A DNA stretch of 64,000 nucleotides from Ischnura elegans (GCF_921293095.1 NC_060252.1:5828001-5892000); one strand, 5' to 3'; numbered from the stretch's first letter, positions 1 to 12,174 are shown. Translations and numbers: made by a program. The notes: generated by a model from the sequence alone, not told the origin.

Positions 1-1222
1 AGGCGAGGGATAACGAGTATTTGGGCGAAGATCAGTTTGGTTTCAGAAAAGGGAAGTCAACTCGTGATGCAATAGCAATAATGAGGTCCCTCGTCGAGAG
101 GAACCTAGAATATGACCAGGACGTATATGCGTGCTTCGTGGATTTTGAGAAAGCGTTTGATAGGGTGAACTGGGTAAAGTTGATGGATATTCTGAAGAGA
201 ATAGGTGTAGATTGGAGGGATAGACGACTGATTCGTAATCTGTATGTGGCCCAGACTGCGCAAGTGAGGGTAGCGGACGGAGAATCTGGGTGGGCAAGCA
301 TTGGCCGAGGTGTGAGGCAAGGCTGTCCTCTATCGCCCCTGCTCTTTAACGTAGGTATACGCTGAAGAGATGGTAAGGGAAGCGTGGGATGAGTTAGAAG
401 CTGGAATAAAAGTGGGAGGAATGATGTTCAAATCAAATCAGAGATTCGCGAATGATCAGGCGTTGATCAGCCAGTCAGCGAGGGGGCTTCAGGCTCTAGT
501 GGATGCGTTATACGAACGTTGCGAGGAGAATGGGATGAGGATTAATCACAAGAAAACTAAGGTTATGCGGTTTTGTAAAGCATCACGAGCGAGGAATGTG
601 AGACTCAAGATAAAGGTGGGTGGTGAAAAACTTGAGCAGGTTGAACAATTCAACTATTTAGGCAGTACCTTAGAGGAAAACGGATACAGTAGTAAGGACA
701 TCAGGAAGAGAATAGCATTAGCGGAGGAGGCGTTCATGAACAGGAAGGAGCTTCTGAGAGGACTGTTGAGTAAGAGTTTAAAGAAAAGGTTAGTGAAGAG
801 TTTGATTTGGAGCGTAGCTCTCTACGGTGCGGAAACGTGGACACTGAGGAAAGAAGACGAGAGAAGATTGGAGGCATTCGAGATGTGGGTATGGAGAAGA
901 ATGGAGAGGGTGAAATGGACGGAGAGGAAAAGGAACGACGAAGTGCTGGATATGGTTGGCGAGGAGAGGCAGCTTTTAGATGAGATACGCAGGAGACAGA
1001 AGGTATGGATGGAGTTAGTGCTTAGCGGGGAGGGGATGTTGAAAATGGTGTTAGAGGGTAGAATGTTAGGGAAACGAGGGAGGGGAAGGAAAAGAATAGG
1101 ATTTTTGGATAGATTGAAGGAGAGTAGGCCTTACAGTGAATTAAAGAAGGCAGTGCTGGAAGGAAAAGGAGATACTCCATGAAAACCTACCTTAATCGGT
1201 AGAATACTATAATAATAATAAT
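1..1222 (+). mobile_element. LINE (non-LTR retrotransposon) 3' part, reverse transcriptase relic
   Basis: Two frames encode a reverse transcriptase. Residues from 21-365 include DQFGFRKGKSTRDAI, FVDFEKAFDRV and GVRQGCPLSPLLFN; the frame then shifts near 355. From 370 to 1182 follow the palm and the C-terminal region with NYLGS, GAETWTL and RGRGRKR. The catalytic F-A-D-D box reads F-A-N-D (codon 451-453), so the enzyme is dead. It ends in an AT-rich, TAA-repeat tail (1205-1222). The 5' part is off the window. The clade (RTE/CR1-like) is not resolved. Confidence 0.85.
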
Positions 1223-1534
1223 TATAATTAGTAAAAATTATTAAAATCAGTACAGCCGCTCTCGATTTGTAAATTGTGTAACTGAACTCTTCATTGATTG
1301 TTAGGCAGTGCGAAGTTCGCCGGGTCAGCTAGTTATGTATCAATATGGCATTTCTCAATTAACCAAAGTAAGAAATAGAATAGGATGGAAATGTTGGACC
1401 TAGGGTAAGGGAAAACAAATATGAGGTCCTACTGTGCGACGCATCACTCATTTTGTTACTTTTGGGGCGCATTTATTATGGTTTTAAAGAAACGCCCATA
1501 GAAAAGATCTGAGGTTTTCCCGGCGTATGAAGAT

Positions 1535-1701
1535 GTTGAAGTTGTTTCGGGTTTCCCACCGGGTGAGGTTCTCCATCTCTGCCGAAGTTTACATGGCCGT
1601 GGGCTTGATGGCTCTGATGACGATGGACGACGTGGCCATCGAAACGTGCGTCGGCAGAGATGGAGAACGTCACCCGGTGGGAAACCCGAAACAACTTCAA
1701 C
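1535..1701 (+). repeat. Inverted-repeat hairpin with hammerhead-like core (Penelope-like tail?)
   Basis: Arms 1535-1585 and 1651-1701 are 51 bp each with one mismatch. The loop holds CTGATGA at 1614-1620, a potential stem (GATGG/CCATC) and GAAAC at 1641-1645, the layout of a hammerhead ribozyme core. Such ribozymes are known in the terminal repeats of Penelope-like retroelements. No clear target duplication was found. Confidence 0.55.
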
Positions 1702-2534
1702 AAAAGCTCACAGCTCGCCGGTCAGAGCAGACTAAACAATTTATTCCCATTGAACATAAAACTCAAAGAGTACCAATAACATGGAAAATAAATAAATTTG
1801 ATATATTTTGTCTTCTCTTATACAAATTTCGGGTAGCATCGTCGCTCATTTACCCAAAGTGATATTCGTGTCTCCCTGAAGTCAGCGTCGCCGTTTTTGT
1901 GAATCCGTTCAAATGCGCGCTGGACAGGGACAGCTGAACCACGGCCGTCTTTAAACAGGCCGGAGTGACCGATGTGGCAACGTCGCGCGCCCGTCATCTA
2001 GGAGGCCTGCGGGATTGCTCTCACCTGCGATCAAGTCTATTGTTTCGGCGTAGAATATCGGCAAAATAAATCGCTTTGCGGCAAGGAAATCCACTAAAAA
2101 AACTGCTGTTTTACTTACTACGGGATAATCGTGCATCCATTGCTGATTGTGAAGCAGGAGCAGACAGGAATGATACAAATTAGTCATGTATAAAACAGAT
2201 GATTTTATTGAAATATATAGTCACCGAATTGAAAGCAGTCACATAATTGTACAGTATTTTCTCTTATTGGAAGTGTGTCTAGCGGTATCCAATCTGTTAT
2301 TCCTCACTTTAGTATAATTATTTAGAAATACATTTGTCAGAGTTTTAATAAATCTTGCAAAAAAAATAACTGTTCGGTACATTGCACTGAAAACAGCTGT
2401 CTTCATAAATTCCTCTTAAATTATCGTCAAGGAGGATAATTTTAAGAAATGTAGCCTCATACTTGGGTTCTGCTAGAGTCATCATAATGACCAATGCATG
2501 AAGACCAACACTTATTACAGACATACAAGGAGAA

Positions 2535-4876
2535 ATAAGTCCGTTTTACACGGTACACGGAATTGCGCAATCTGACGTACGTGCGAAGGCGCAATCAAAA
2601 TTGCGTCGTGTAAAGCGGTGAATTGCTAGAACAGATGCGAGACGGCAAAATTGTAGCCCAATATCAGGAAATCCTGGGTAAGAAACTAGAAGAAGTAGCA
2701 GAGAACCTGAGTGTAAATGACTCGATAGAGAGAAAATGGCATAATATAAAAGAAGGCTATGGAAGAGGCTGCAAAGGAGACCATAGGAGAAAGAAAGAGA
2801 ACAAGGAATGAAGAATCGTTTGATAATGAGTGCAGAAAAGCTATAGAAAGGAAGAATATGGATCGGAGAAACACCATCCAGAAAGAGACAAGACAAAATG
2901 TCAAAGATATAAAGAAAGCAGAAGACAAGCAAATAAAATACTACGAAAAAAGAAAAAAAACAGCACTTAAAAGGGTATGTGGAAAAGATTGAGGAACTGA
3001 ACGCACAAAATGAAAGTAGAAAGTTATGCCAGGCAATCAAACGGGTGACAAATAAATTTCAACCAAGAACAAACGCATATAAGGATAAGAATGGGAGGTT
3101 GGTTGGAACAGAGGAAGAAGCAATGGGAAGATGGGCCGAGTACTTTAAGGAATTGCTGAATGTGAATGAGATAGATGAGGAAGATGGAGAAATGTTGGAC
3201 ATGAGGGTGGACACCAGTATTAGTAGGCCATCAATTGAGGAGGTGGAGGAGTCGTCGATACGGAGAGCTCCCGGGGAAGATCAAATTTTACCGGAGTTAA
3301 TCAAGTATGGAGGAAAAAAATTAACAAAGAACCTACGTAGACTGATATGTGAAATATGGGAGAAAGAAGAGATGCCTGAGAAATGGAAGATTGGTTTAAT
3401 TTGCCCTATATTCAAGAAGGGAGATAAATTGCAGCAACTATAGGGGAATCACATTACTAAATGTCACTTATAAGATACTTTCTTGTATACTGCAGAGGAG
3501 ACTTAACACGTGTGCTGAAGTAATCCTTGGTGAATACCAATGTGGCTTCAGGCCGGGAAGAGGAACAACCGACCAAATCTTTGTAATGAGACATGCATGC
3601 ATGGAGAAATGTTATGAGTACAACATTGACCTACATATATTTTTCATTGATTTCCAGCAAGCTTTTGATAGTGTCAGTAGAAGAAAAATGTAGAAGGCAT
3701 TGGAGGGATTTGGAATACCAAAAAACTAATTAAGTTGGTAAATATGACTATGGAAGGATCTCAAGCTAAGGCCTATATCGGGGGCAAGACTAGTGAAGCC
3801 TTTAAGATAACCACTGGAGTAAGACAAGGAGATTCTCTATCAGCAGTACTATTTAATCTGTGTCTACATGAAGCCATGAAAGAACTGGGGTTAGAGGGGA
3901 CAATTGTGCATAAATCTACTCAGGCATATGCCTATGCCGACGACATAGTTCTAATGGCACGGAATATGGATTCTCTGAAAGAAATATTCAAAATCTTAGA
4001 ACAGAAGAGTAAGAATATAGGGCTCAGAATCAATGAGAGAAAAACGAAATACATGAAAATGTCGACCACGGAAGACAGAAGATGGACTCAAAACGTCACA
4101 TTTGGGCAGTACAACTTTGAAAATGTAAAATATTTCAGCTACCTCGGTACTAATTTAAACTGTAAGAACTCAATGACAGAAGAGATCAACAAGAGGATAA
4201 TGGCTGGAAATAGGGCTAAGGAGATGAAATTCAAGATCTATAAGACACTTATCAGACCGGTCGTGACACATGGAGCAGAAACGTGGAGCATCTCCGCTGG
4301 AAACGAGCAAGCTCTGCGGATATTTGAACGGAAGGTTTTGCGAAAGATATATGGTCCCGTGACAGATGGGGTAACTTGGAGGATAAGAACAAACAAGGAA
4401 ATAGAAAATATTATCCGACGCGAAGACATAGTGAGATTTGTGAAGACCCAACGGCTAGCTTGGCTAGGTCATGTAAAAAGAATGAGTGAAGAAAGGATGC
4501 CTAAGAAGATTCTACATGGAAATATGGATGGATAGAGAAAAAGAGGAAGACCGAGGAAAATATGGATGCAGGATGTGGAAGAAGACATAAAGGCTATGAG
4601 GATTGTCAGATGGTGGGAGAAAGTGCAGAACAGGAGAGAATGGACAGGCGTCTTGACGGAGGCCAAAGCCCATACCGGGCTGTGGTGCCGAGGAAGTAGT
4701 AAGTAGAGATGGCAAAATAGCCCCTGTTCTAACGAAATTAGAACATGGGCTATTTTGCCGTCTCGCGTCCACGCATTCTCGCATCTGTTCTAGCAATTCA
4801 CCGCTTTACACGACGCAATTTTGATTGCGCTTTCGCACGTACGTTAGATTGCGCAATTCCGTGTGCCGTGTAAAGT
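2535..4876. mobile_element. Inner inverted-repeat element carrying a LINE
   Basis: The left arm (about 2535-2660) and right arm (about 4745-4876) are inverted copies over more than 100 bp. They include TTTACACGG, GGAATTGCGCAATCT and GAACAGATGCGAG, with few mismatches. The LINE lies between them. No convincing target duplication was found at its outer edge. Confidence 0.6.
2661..4705 (+). mobile_element. LINE (non-LTR retrotransposon) relic
   Basis: Broken open frames in one series encode APGEDQILPELIKYGG (G substituted inside), [35 protein letters not shown], the catalytic YADDIVLM box (intact), YLGTNLN, THGAETWSI and RLAWLGHVKRM. Stops and frameshifts between 3440 and 3735 destroy the region before the palm. 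It resembles RTE-like elements. It is unlike the LINE at 1-1222 in sequence, so it is a separate family. Confidence 0.82.
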
Positions 4877-5331
4877 CTATGAAATAGGCATCTTCACTAC
4901 CCTCATTTGAAATACATGAACATGCACATATATCAATGGTTAAGTGCTGCAATGCCTTCCTGACAGCATACCCACAAACGTAATTGAGACCCGAATATTC
5001 CTCGGCAGTGATTAATATTGGTTTGCTCATAATTTCCAGGAGGTCGAACTGATTGAGTATGAGCTCATCATCTTCCAACGCTTCAACTTACAAATAAATA
5101 ACTTACCTTCGACTACAGCTAATATGATAGGTTAAAAAATGAATCTTCTAACGTCATCTCCTGCAAAAATAGGGTTTAGAGGAAGAAAATTAACTTCAAA
5201 CGAGTAATGTCGAGTATCTTATTCACCACGAGTCCAATGCTGTAGAATGATAAACAAATAATAAACAGGCCTCCTCCGCGTTGTTGCCAAATATCATCCC
5301 TCCGGCCTGTTTAAAGACGGCCGTGGCTGAA

Positions 5332-6118
5332 CGGAGAAGACTCCATTTTGTCACATTCGCACTTCTTACAGTTTTCCCGATTATTATGGATGGGTAGAGG
5401 TCGTTGGCGAAATATGGGGATCGTTTTTCCTTTGCACGTATATATGAGTCCTCGTCACATCCACTACTTTAAATTTTGAGTACACTATGCCGCGGTTAGG
5501 GTTCTTCAATAATTCCTCATTGCACATTATGTTTGGCAATGTCTCGAAGGGAAGAATTGCGCAGGATTCCTTAGGAAGCCATCTTGGAAAATCGCTGGCA
5601 TTTTACTCGGACAGCTAACACGACACACCACTCCGGCTCAATCGTCCGTATTTGTTTTATTGTTTGGCAACTAAAGTGTTGCGAACTGAGGTCACGTAAT
5701 CACCGATGGTGGAAGTCAAGTCTTTAGACCTTCGGCATGACGCAATTAACAGATGAGGGTCGATAAAATTTCGGATCGGAGCGAAAACACTCAGAATATA
5801 ATTCAGTTGCTGGAGAACCACGCGATGAGAATGTTGACTTTTATTTCTGAGTTTTGCCTTTTCCGTCTCATGAAGTAATCATTCCCAATTTCTAATAAAG
5901 TTAAGGAAGTGATTCGAGCATCCAAAACACGTGAGGTGTTCGTTATGAATCGCAAGGAATGCATTGGTATATGCGCAGTAAGAAAAACTGTGCATTTGTA
6001 AATCACTGGGTCAGCGCATGGCATAGTGTTAAGTTTGTTCGGTGGAGTGCGTGTGGAAGCATCTTGTGGCGATTGTGTTGAGTTGTGTTTCTTGTATAGT
6101 GTTATCTTGTTAGTTACA
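5332..6118. other. No gene recognised
   Basis: AT-rich sequence with no supported coding frame, repeat or RNA gene. Confidence 0.5.
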
Positions 6119-6487
6119 CAGTGGCGTAACTATGGGGGGATGAGGGGAATACATCCCCCCTAAAGCCTCAGAGAAATAAAAAAAATATTTAAAACTATTG
6201 CCTAGTTTTGACATATTTATATGTTTTACATATAGTTATGCATCTGCTCAAAATTAAATTTTAAGCGCCAAAATGATGTAAAAAGTATTTCGTGGCGTGT
6301 AATTTTTCAAAACATTTCCCGGAGGTTGATCCCCCCCGTTGCTCGGGGGGGGGGGGGGGGTCAACCTCCAGCCCCTTCCGTTGAGTGCAGAATAAATAAT
6401 TTATTCCCAATTCTTCGTTAAAACTTTCGCGGGCACTAGTCATGTTGAATAAAACTCCTCCAAAGCATATTCCAAGTTACGCCACTG
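6119..6487. mobile_element. MITE with CAGTGGCGTAACT terminal inverted repeats
   Basis: The ends are CAGTGGCGTAACT and AGTTACGCCACTG. Flanks TAGTTACA and GAGTTGCA match at 6 of 8 positions, which may be a decayed 8-bp duplication as in hAT elements. The inside has a 17-G run near 6345 and an imperfect palindrome (GGAGGTTGA/TCAACCTCC). Confidence 0.65.
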
Positions 6488-7270
6488 GAGTTGCATATGA
6501 GAAATGAGGTATCAAACGATCCTAAGATTTGGCTTATTATCGTGGAAAGAGGCAAATAGCTCCAAATCAAAGGAATCATTTAAGGTAATGATAGGTCTCA
6601 CTTTTTTAAAATATTCTTTTCTTAATCTATACAGCCGATTCTCAGAAAAAAATAGCATTGGCTTCATTGATCACACTGAAAGCAAGGTAATTCGAGGAGA
6701 CATACGGAATAGACTGCGCAACCCCCTTAAGTTTCGGCGTTTCCTGACAGATGGCGGGGCAGATGCGCAGTGCAGAGTACCTAGATGCCAGGGAATAATG
6801 AGTGAGGATGTCCCGTTGGTTTTCCATTGGTTTTACGGATTTTAAAGCGCAAATACTTAGTCTGTTACTTCAACTTCAAAATGTTTCCTCGCCTTTTGCA
6901 CTAACTTCGCATCGGACGTTGAGCTACTGCTATATTACGATCGTTTTAGGTTTGCAGCGACAGTAACTTCGGCTCTGAATTTTCTGTCTAGTTACGCCAT
7001 ATTGTCCTTAGAGACCATATAGCCACGAGGTGCTGCGTCTCTCCCGTTGAGAAAAGGAGAGACGCCACACCGAATGAAAAATGATTTCAAATGAATTACA
7101 ACACGTATTTAGCAAAGTAATAAATGTTTTAGTGTGTATACTAAAACCAAAAATTGTTTTCGTGTTGTGTAGCATTCAATTATTTGTATAATTATAATTA
7201 TAGATATATTAATTATATTTTGAACATTAATATGCAGTTTGTAGGTAAGAGCAAATTATGACTTAAGAAG
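6488..7270. other. No gene recognised; small palindrome near 7038
   Basis: The only structure seen is a hairpin with arms CGTCTCTCC and GGAGAGACG around 7038-7066. Confidence 0.4.
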
Positions 7271-7283
7271 AGTATAATTTAAA

Positions 7284-7478
7284 TTAACTGTCTTAATTTA
7301 TTTTTCAACTTGTATTTTGTAATTATAAAAAAAACTCCTAAATTAAGTCCCTGTTAATTGAACGTCTTAGGTTCAACTTGTATTTTTTAATAAAAATTGG
7401 ATAAATATAGCCATGTTAGTTAAATTTCTTGGTTTTTACAAGTTTATTTTTATAATAAAATGACATAAACGTAGCTAT
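7284..7478. repeat. Degenerate tandem repeat, ~65-bp unit, three copies
   Basis: Three successive blocks of about 65 bp share the order TTAATTGAACGTCTTA / CAACTTGTATTTTTTAATA / AAATATAGCCATG with many changes. They are AT-rich and have no coding potential. Confidence 0.45.
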
Positions 7479-7639
7479 TGTTTTACAACCTGCATTTCAG
7501 TTGCATTCAAATCGTAGACATGTATTATTAATTAGAAAAATAGTAAAGAAAATATCAAAAGTATTTGCATTTATTTGACTCAAAACTTTAATATTGTGAC
7601 AATTCCTTCTTTTTTAGTGGAGATGCAGAATACAGAAAT

Positions 7640-8140
7640 CAGTTCTAGTCGGTTTTAATAATGTGCGGCGCATCACCCTGCTCAACATACGGGATAGACG
7701 CCGCGAGGTAATGTTTCACAAACTTTATAATTCTTTTAATTTACATTTTTATAATTCTTATAGATAAGAAAAGAATGATATATGTATAAATTTTTGTGTA
7801 CACGTCAGAAACACAATCAGTCACTATGTTTAGTGCTTAGTTCAGTCGAAAGAGCAAAACAGGACAAAATATATTTATTTTAAAAATGTGGGGCATCTCT
7901 CCCTGATTGACCCTATCCCCTTTCGCTGCGACCAGAGAAGACCGTGCTCCATGCACTTCCAACCCTATTTCCCTTAAATGAAAAATCCACTATCGCTGAA
8001 AATATATCCATAAGCGTGTCATATTGGAACAAGTGACGGCTATAAGCGATAATTAAGCTTATTTGTATCTAAAAAGCAAAATATAGTTATTTTACAAAAT
8101 ATGCGGTGTCTCTCCTTGACTTACCCCTTTCAGAATTCTC
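7640..8140. repeat. Degenerate long-period repeat (~215-225 bp)
   Basis: A motif like TGYGGYGTCTCTCCYTGA follows a run of A/T at about 7664, 7888 and 8102, with similar AT-rich sequence between. A related motif lies near 7032. The similarity is weak outside the motif. Confidence 0.35.
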
Positions 8141-8274
8141 TATACCCACGGCCCAGGTTAGGTTCAAATGAATTAATCCGAAAAATAACGCATTGTTAAT
8201 GAGTCATGCCACTGTAGTTTTTACTTCGCACCAATTATTATAGTTTGCGAAAGAGGCTGTCTTGATTACTAATA

Positions 8275-10864
8275 GGGTAGTTTCCTCCATCAAAGAAAAC
8301 GAAAGGCATTGATTGCGATTCGTTACCCACCATTAGTGCATTCATAATTTACAAATTATTTGGTTTTAGAAATACCGGTTTAGACGAATGGCAAGGGTCA
8401 ATTTTATCCTCATTTGAGAAAGGCCAGATTGGCGCCCATGCGATACCACTCCACGTGACGTCACAGGGACCTAGGTTCTATATGAGTAGATGGGAGTTTT
8501 AAATCGTCCGAGATTACCAATGCATGCATGAGGCACAGAGCTCAGGGAAACATTTCTTAATAATCACCTACCCTTAACTGGTGACGTGCGGTCTAAGAGA
8601 CCGCTGCGTTTCTAAAACTATGAATATGTTCAAAATTAATATTTCAAAATACCTATAATTCTCGTTAGCTTCGTATTTTTGCATAATAAAGACATCCCAC
8701 TCTTAAAATTTAGCGTTCTTTTTATTAATTTCTGTAAATTTGCAATTGAATTCGATTAGCTGTCTGTGAGACCGCACGTCACTAAATTAGAAAAATCAAT
8801 AAAAGGTAAAGTTGGTGGAAAATATTCAAAAAGTTATTAAAAACAATTCGTAGTGATTTTTTAAGCATAAGAATAATTAATATCTTGTTAGGAAGCATTT
8901 TTAGTCGTACAAAGTGGATATTTGAGCGCTTAATTTTTCCTAAATTCATTGCGTTAGAATAAATGACCATAAATGTCGAAACCGGGTCGCTATTTTGTAA
9001 ATAAAATTGTGTGGAAGTTTTACCATTTTATTTTATTCTCATGGATATAAAACATTTCCACCAGATATCGCCGGACACTGTGAAATAATGAAAGCCTAGG
9101 AAACACCGAGAGTGAAACGTCGAAATGCAAGTGACATTACCTCTAGATTTGTCCGAAGCGTTTTTTTGGCCCCTTTTTTTTCAAGTAACCAGAAAACCCT
9201 CGAGTGCGTAGTTTCTGAAGTAGTGCGAAAATCTGTCGACAAATGCCGACAAATATAACTGATAGTGAAGGAGGGAGCACAGAAGTGATATAGTAAAAGA
9301 TCTTTCCACGCAAGAACAATTTTTTTACAGGAGTAATCGCTATAAGTGGTAATCAAATGAACCAAAGAGGAAAATTCGTACACCCTTCCATAACATCGTT
9401 ACTCAGAAACCTGGTAACTGGAAACATTCCATCACTGGGCAGGGATATTGAATCTCTTGATTATTAGTCTCAGATTTTTGATGAACGATATTTACAAATG
9501 AATACGTTGATACGATCAAAAAAAAACAAAAGGGCGTGATGATTTTGCGTCATTCAAAGGACGCTGAATGGGCTCTTCATTTTACGGATTCCTCGGCGAA
9601 CAAGACTGTAATATCCAATGTCAGCAAAATATATAAGGCTGTTTTCTTAGTTTCATTTATGCACTACAAAGTGTGTGATGATATAGAGACAGGGAAACCA
9701 GGGGTCATTGAATTTAACTACGCAACTAAAAGTGGCGCAGATACTTTAGACAAAGTGTACTGTAGATACACATCCGGGAGGTTGACAATGGCTGTATTTT
9801 TCAAAATATTAAATATTTCCTTTTTCGCTTCACCAGTCTGAGAAAGATAGGAGAGATATGACACGATTTAATTGTATTAAATCAATGGTGGATATCTCGT
9901 TAGACTCCAAATGGGAAGGAGAATGTCAAATATAAGACTCCCGAGACAGGTAGGATAACTTATTGCGCAAATTCTCCATCTACCTTAGGAAGAGGCTGAA
10001 GAAGTTGAAAGGTATGAGATGCGGACAATATGTAGACTTTTCCCGCCGTATAAAAAAACACGGAAAACCTCTTACTTATTTTTCCAATGCAAAAAACCTG
10101 TGTGTGCTTTTGTGAAAAATAGTAATTTGATTGCATGCAGAATGCATCGAGAAAAGGAATAAGCAGGATAAATTTGATGGCTACTTACTACTTAGCCTTC
10201 CAACTTCAATATTTTAAGGCCTTTTTTAAATCTGGCGAAATATTGATGCATAAATATAATAATTATAACTCAAATGTTTTTAGCGTCAGTTTTTGATCCT
10301 GCTTCAAATAACAATTTTTACTGACAAATTGGTTAGTATTGGGAATATAAAAATTTTAATATAAGTTTTGGAATAGTTAAGAATTTAAAGAAAAATTAAA
10401 CAAAACAATACAAATGGCGCTTCAACGTTTTATGAATTTTTGTTTTATTGCGGTCTCCCAGACCGCACGTCACTGGTAGTGGAACAAGAATTGCACGTCA
10501 CTGGTTAAGGGTTAAAACTGGCTAAGGTCGGAAAGTTTCATTCGTTTGATAAGGTATTAATAATCCTTACTTAAGCCAAGCGCTACCAGCTAGCAGGGTA
10601 CTCTGCTACCTGCTAGCATCCTGCGTCGTATCAGCGCTCAAAGCCTCGCCCCAAGGTCACCTCACTTGCGGCAGCGGGAACCAGAACGACGTCACACGGA
10701 GTTTTCCCGGCATTCATACTTAGCCGTCGCGCTTGAAAATTTTCACTTTTCATTTAATCGCGAAAAATAGGTATCATCATTTAAAACTCTAAAAGCGTGA
10801 AATACGTACTCCAGGAGTAATAATCTTTCGATTTAGGCAATAAAAAAATAATAGGAAACCACCC
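8275..10864. mobile_element. TA-flanked MITE copy A, split by a piggyBac element
   Basis: The left end is TA|GGGTAGTTTCCT (8273-8286) and the right end AGGAAACCACCC (10853-10864). The two halves (8275-8570 and 10512-10864) together match copies at 22081-22743 and 42475-43119. The family is about 650 bp and carries CACGTGACGTCACAGGGACC and a second ACGACGTCAC motif. A TA duplication suggests Tc1/mariner-type mobilisation. Confidence 0.75.
8571..10511 (+). mobile_element. piggyBac-type transposon relic
   Basis: The ends read CCCTTAACTGGTGACGTGCG and, inverted, GCACGTCACTGGTTAAGGG. A TTAA follows the right end (10512-10515). A + frame at 9536-9841 encodes KPGVIEFNYATKSGADTLDK, the piggyBac signature following the catalytic region. 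Downstream frames near 9990-10130 give PPYKKTRKTSYLFFQCKKPV, the C-terminal cysteine-rich domain in decayed form. The N-terminal part is not recognisable. Another copy of the end motif (GAGACCGCACGTCACT) lies inside at 8769. Confidence 0.8.
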
Positions 10865-11048
10865 CGTTGTCTGGGCAACGCTTCAATATTGATAAAAAAG
10901 GCTAGTAAAAAAACTGTCTTTCCGTCACGCATAAGTAACGCCATTTTCCCGTTTATGTGCACCTATACATCGGATATTATCGGCCAGTTGATGATCAAAC
11001 CACGGTCTTGCTTACGGCGGAGTATTTAAGTGCACAGATACGTGAGGT

Positions 11049-11396
11049 CAGTGGCGCAGCGAGGAGGGGGGTTTTGGGGGATGAAACCCCCCCAGAGCTC
11101 AGATAAATTTTAAGTTCAATCCATTTTACTTAATTAGATTGATATTACTAATAGAATAGGGTAAGGATTAAGAAAATATCCATCAGAAAGCCGTAAAACT
11201 CACCATTTTGAACCATTTATCTTAAAATTCCGCAATTTATTAATCTCGCACTCACTGCTTATCCTGGTGGGTATTCCATACCCCCAAACACCCCGGTATT
11301 AGTAGCACTTAAACCCCCAAACCATACCCCCAAACACCCCGGTATTAGTAGCACTTAAACCCCCCCCCCCAGTCTTAATTCTTAGCTGCGCCCCTG
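11049..11396. mobile_element. hAT-type MITE, copy 1 (8-bp target duplication CGTGAGGT)
   Basis: The ends are CAGTGGCGCAGCGAGG and, inverted, CAGGGGCGCAGCTAAG. CGTGAGGT flanks both sides exactly (11041-11048 and 11397-11404). Near the right end a block of about 46 bp, from ATACCCCCAAACACC, is duplicated in tandem (about 11278-11360). Related copies lie at 30601 and 36402. Confidence 0.85.
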
Positions 11397-11404
11397 CGTG
11401 AGGT

Positions 11405-12160
11405 AGTAACTATTGCTTTGAAATTACTATTCTCCACAGAACTAAGCCACGGTTCTACATTGGTGGATATTGTTAAACTCCCTTCCCATCGGCAATTTCT
11501 CTCACATTTCCATAACTTTGTTACTGTTCATAAATTTATAATAATTAAAAGGTAAAATGTGGTAAATGTGGACCGTTCTTATTCAAAATAATTTAACTTA
11601 TCCTCAATTGTATTATCATGCACCCTACCACAAAGATATAACCTACTTACGCTTATGCACTAACTGCCGTCACTTACTGTTATTAATTGATTTTGTGATG
11701 GGCATGTTCGCACAAAATTGGCCTCAAATCCTCACGTCCACTGAGTGATATAGAGGCTCCGTCAAATTTTAGGATCATTTCACAAAAATGCGATGCGCGG
11801 CTAAAATATCACTTATAATGTATTGGTGTTCGTGAAAAAAAGATGTCCTATCAAAATACGCGTTTAATTGTGACGGGAGCAGGAGGTGGGGGTCGGAATG
11901 TTTTGGAGGATTTGAGTGGTCTCCAGGTTTGTGAGGGTGAGGCATCGCAGAGGGGGTTGGTACCTCCGTATAAACTGTTATTTCATTCGTATACGACATT
12001 GTACGTGAACATTCCTTCGCATTATATCGATTATTCCTGTGAAATTCTGCTCCGCCGGCATACTTACCTTGAGTTCGCATCGAATTTTCTCTTACGCCAT
12101 GCCCACATCCACTTCTGTAATTTCAATGGGAACAGTTAACAAACAAAAAGAGTGCTATAT
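11405..12160. other. No gene recognised
   Basis: Short chance frames only (for example 11843-12139 on + and its antisense); no family resemblance was seen. Confidence 0.45.
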
Positions 12161-12174
12161 ATTTCATAAAATTA

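Larger units (their letters stand above)
1939..5326. mobile_element. TIR DNA transposon with 5-bp target duplication, containing nested elements
   Basis: The ends are inverted repeats: CCACGGCCGTCTTTAAACAG at 1939 and its reverse complement ending at 5326, continuing as GCCGGAG. CTGAA flanks both ends (1934-1938 and 5327-5331). A minus-strand open frame at 4806-5078 encodes LNYVCGYAVRKALQ, which resembles a conserved segment near the C-terminus of P-like/THAP9-type transposases; that link is tentative. The inside is occupied by a second inverted-repeat structure and a LINE. Confidence 0.65.

Noticed and set aside
11278-11360. Direct repeats suggesting a CRISPR-like array
   Set aside because: Only two copies, no spacer pattern, and inside a MITE of an animal genome.
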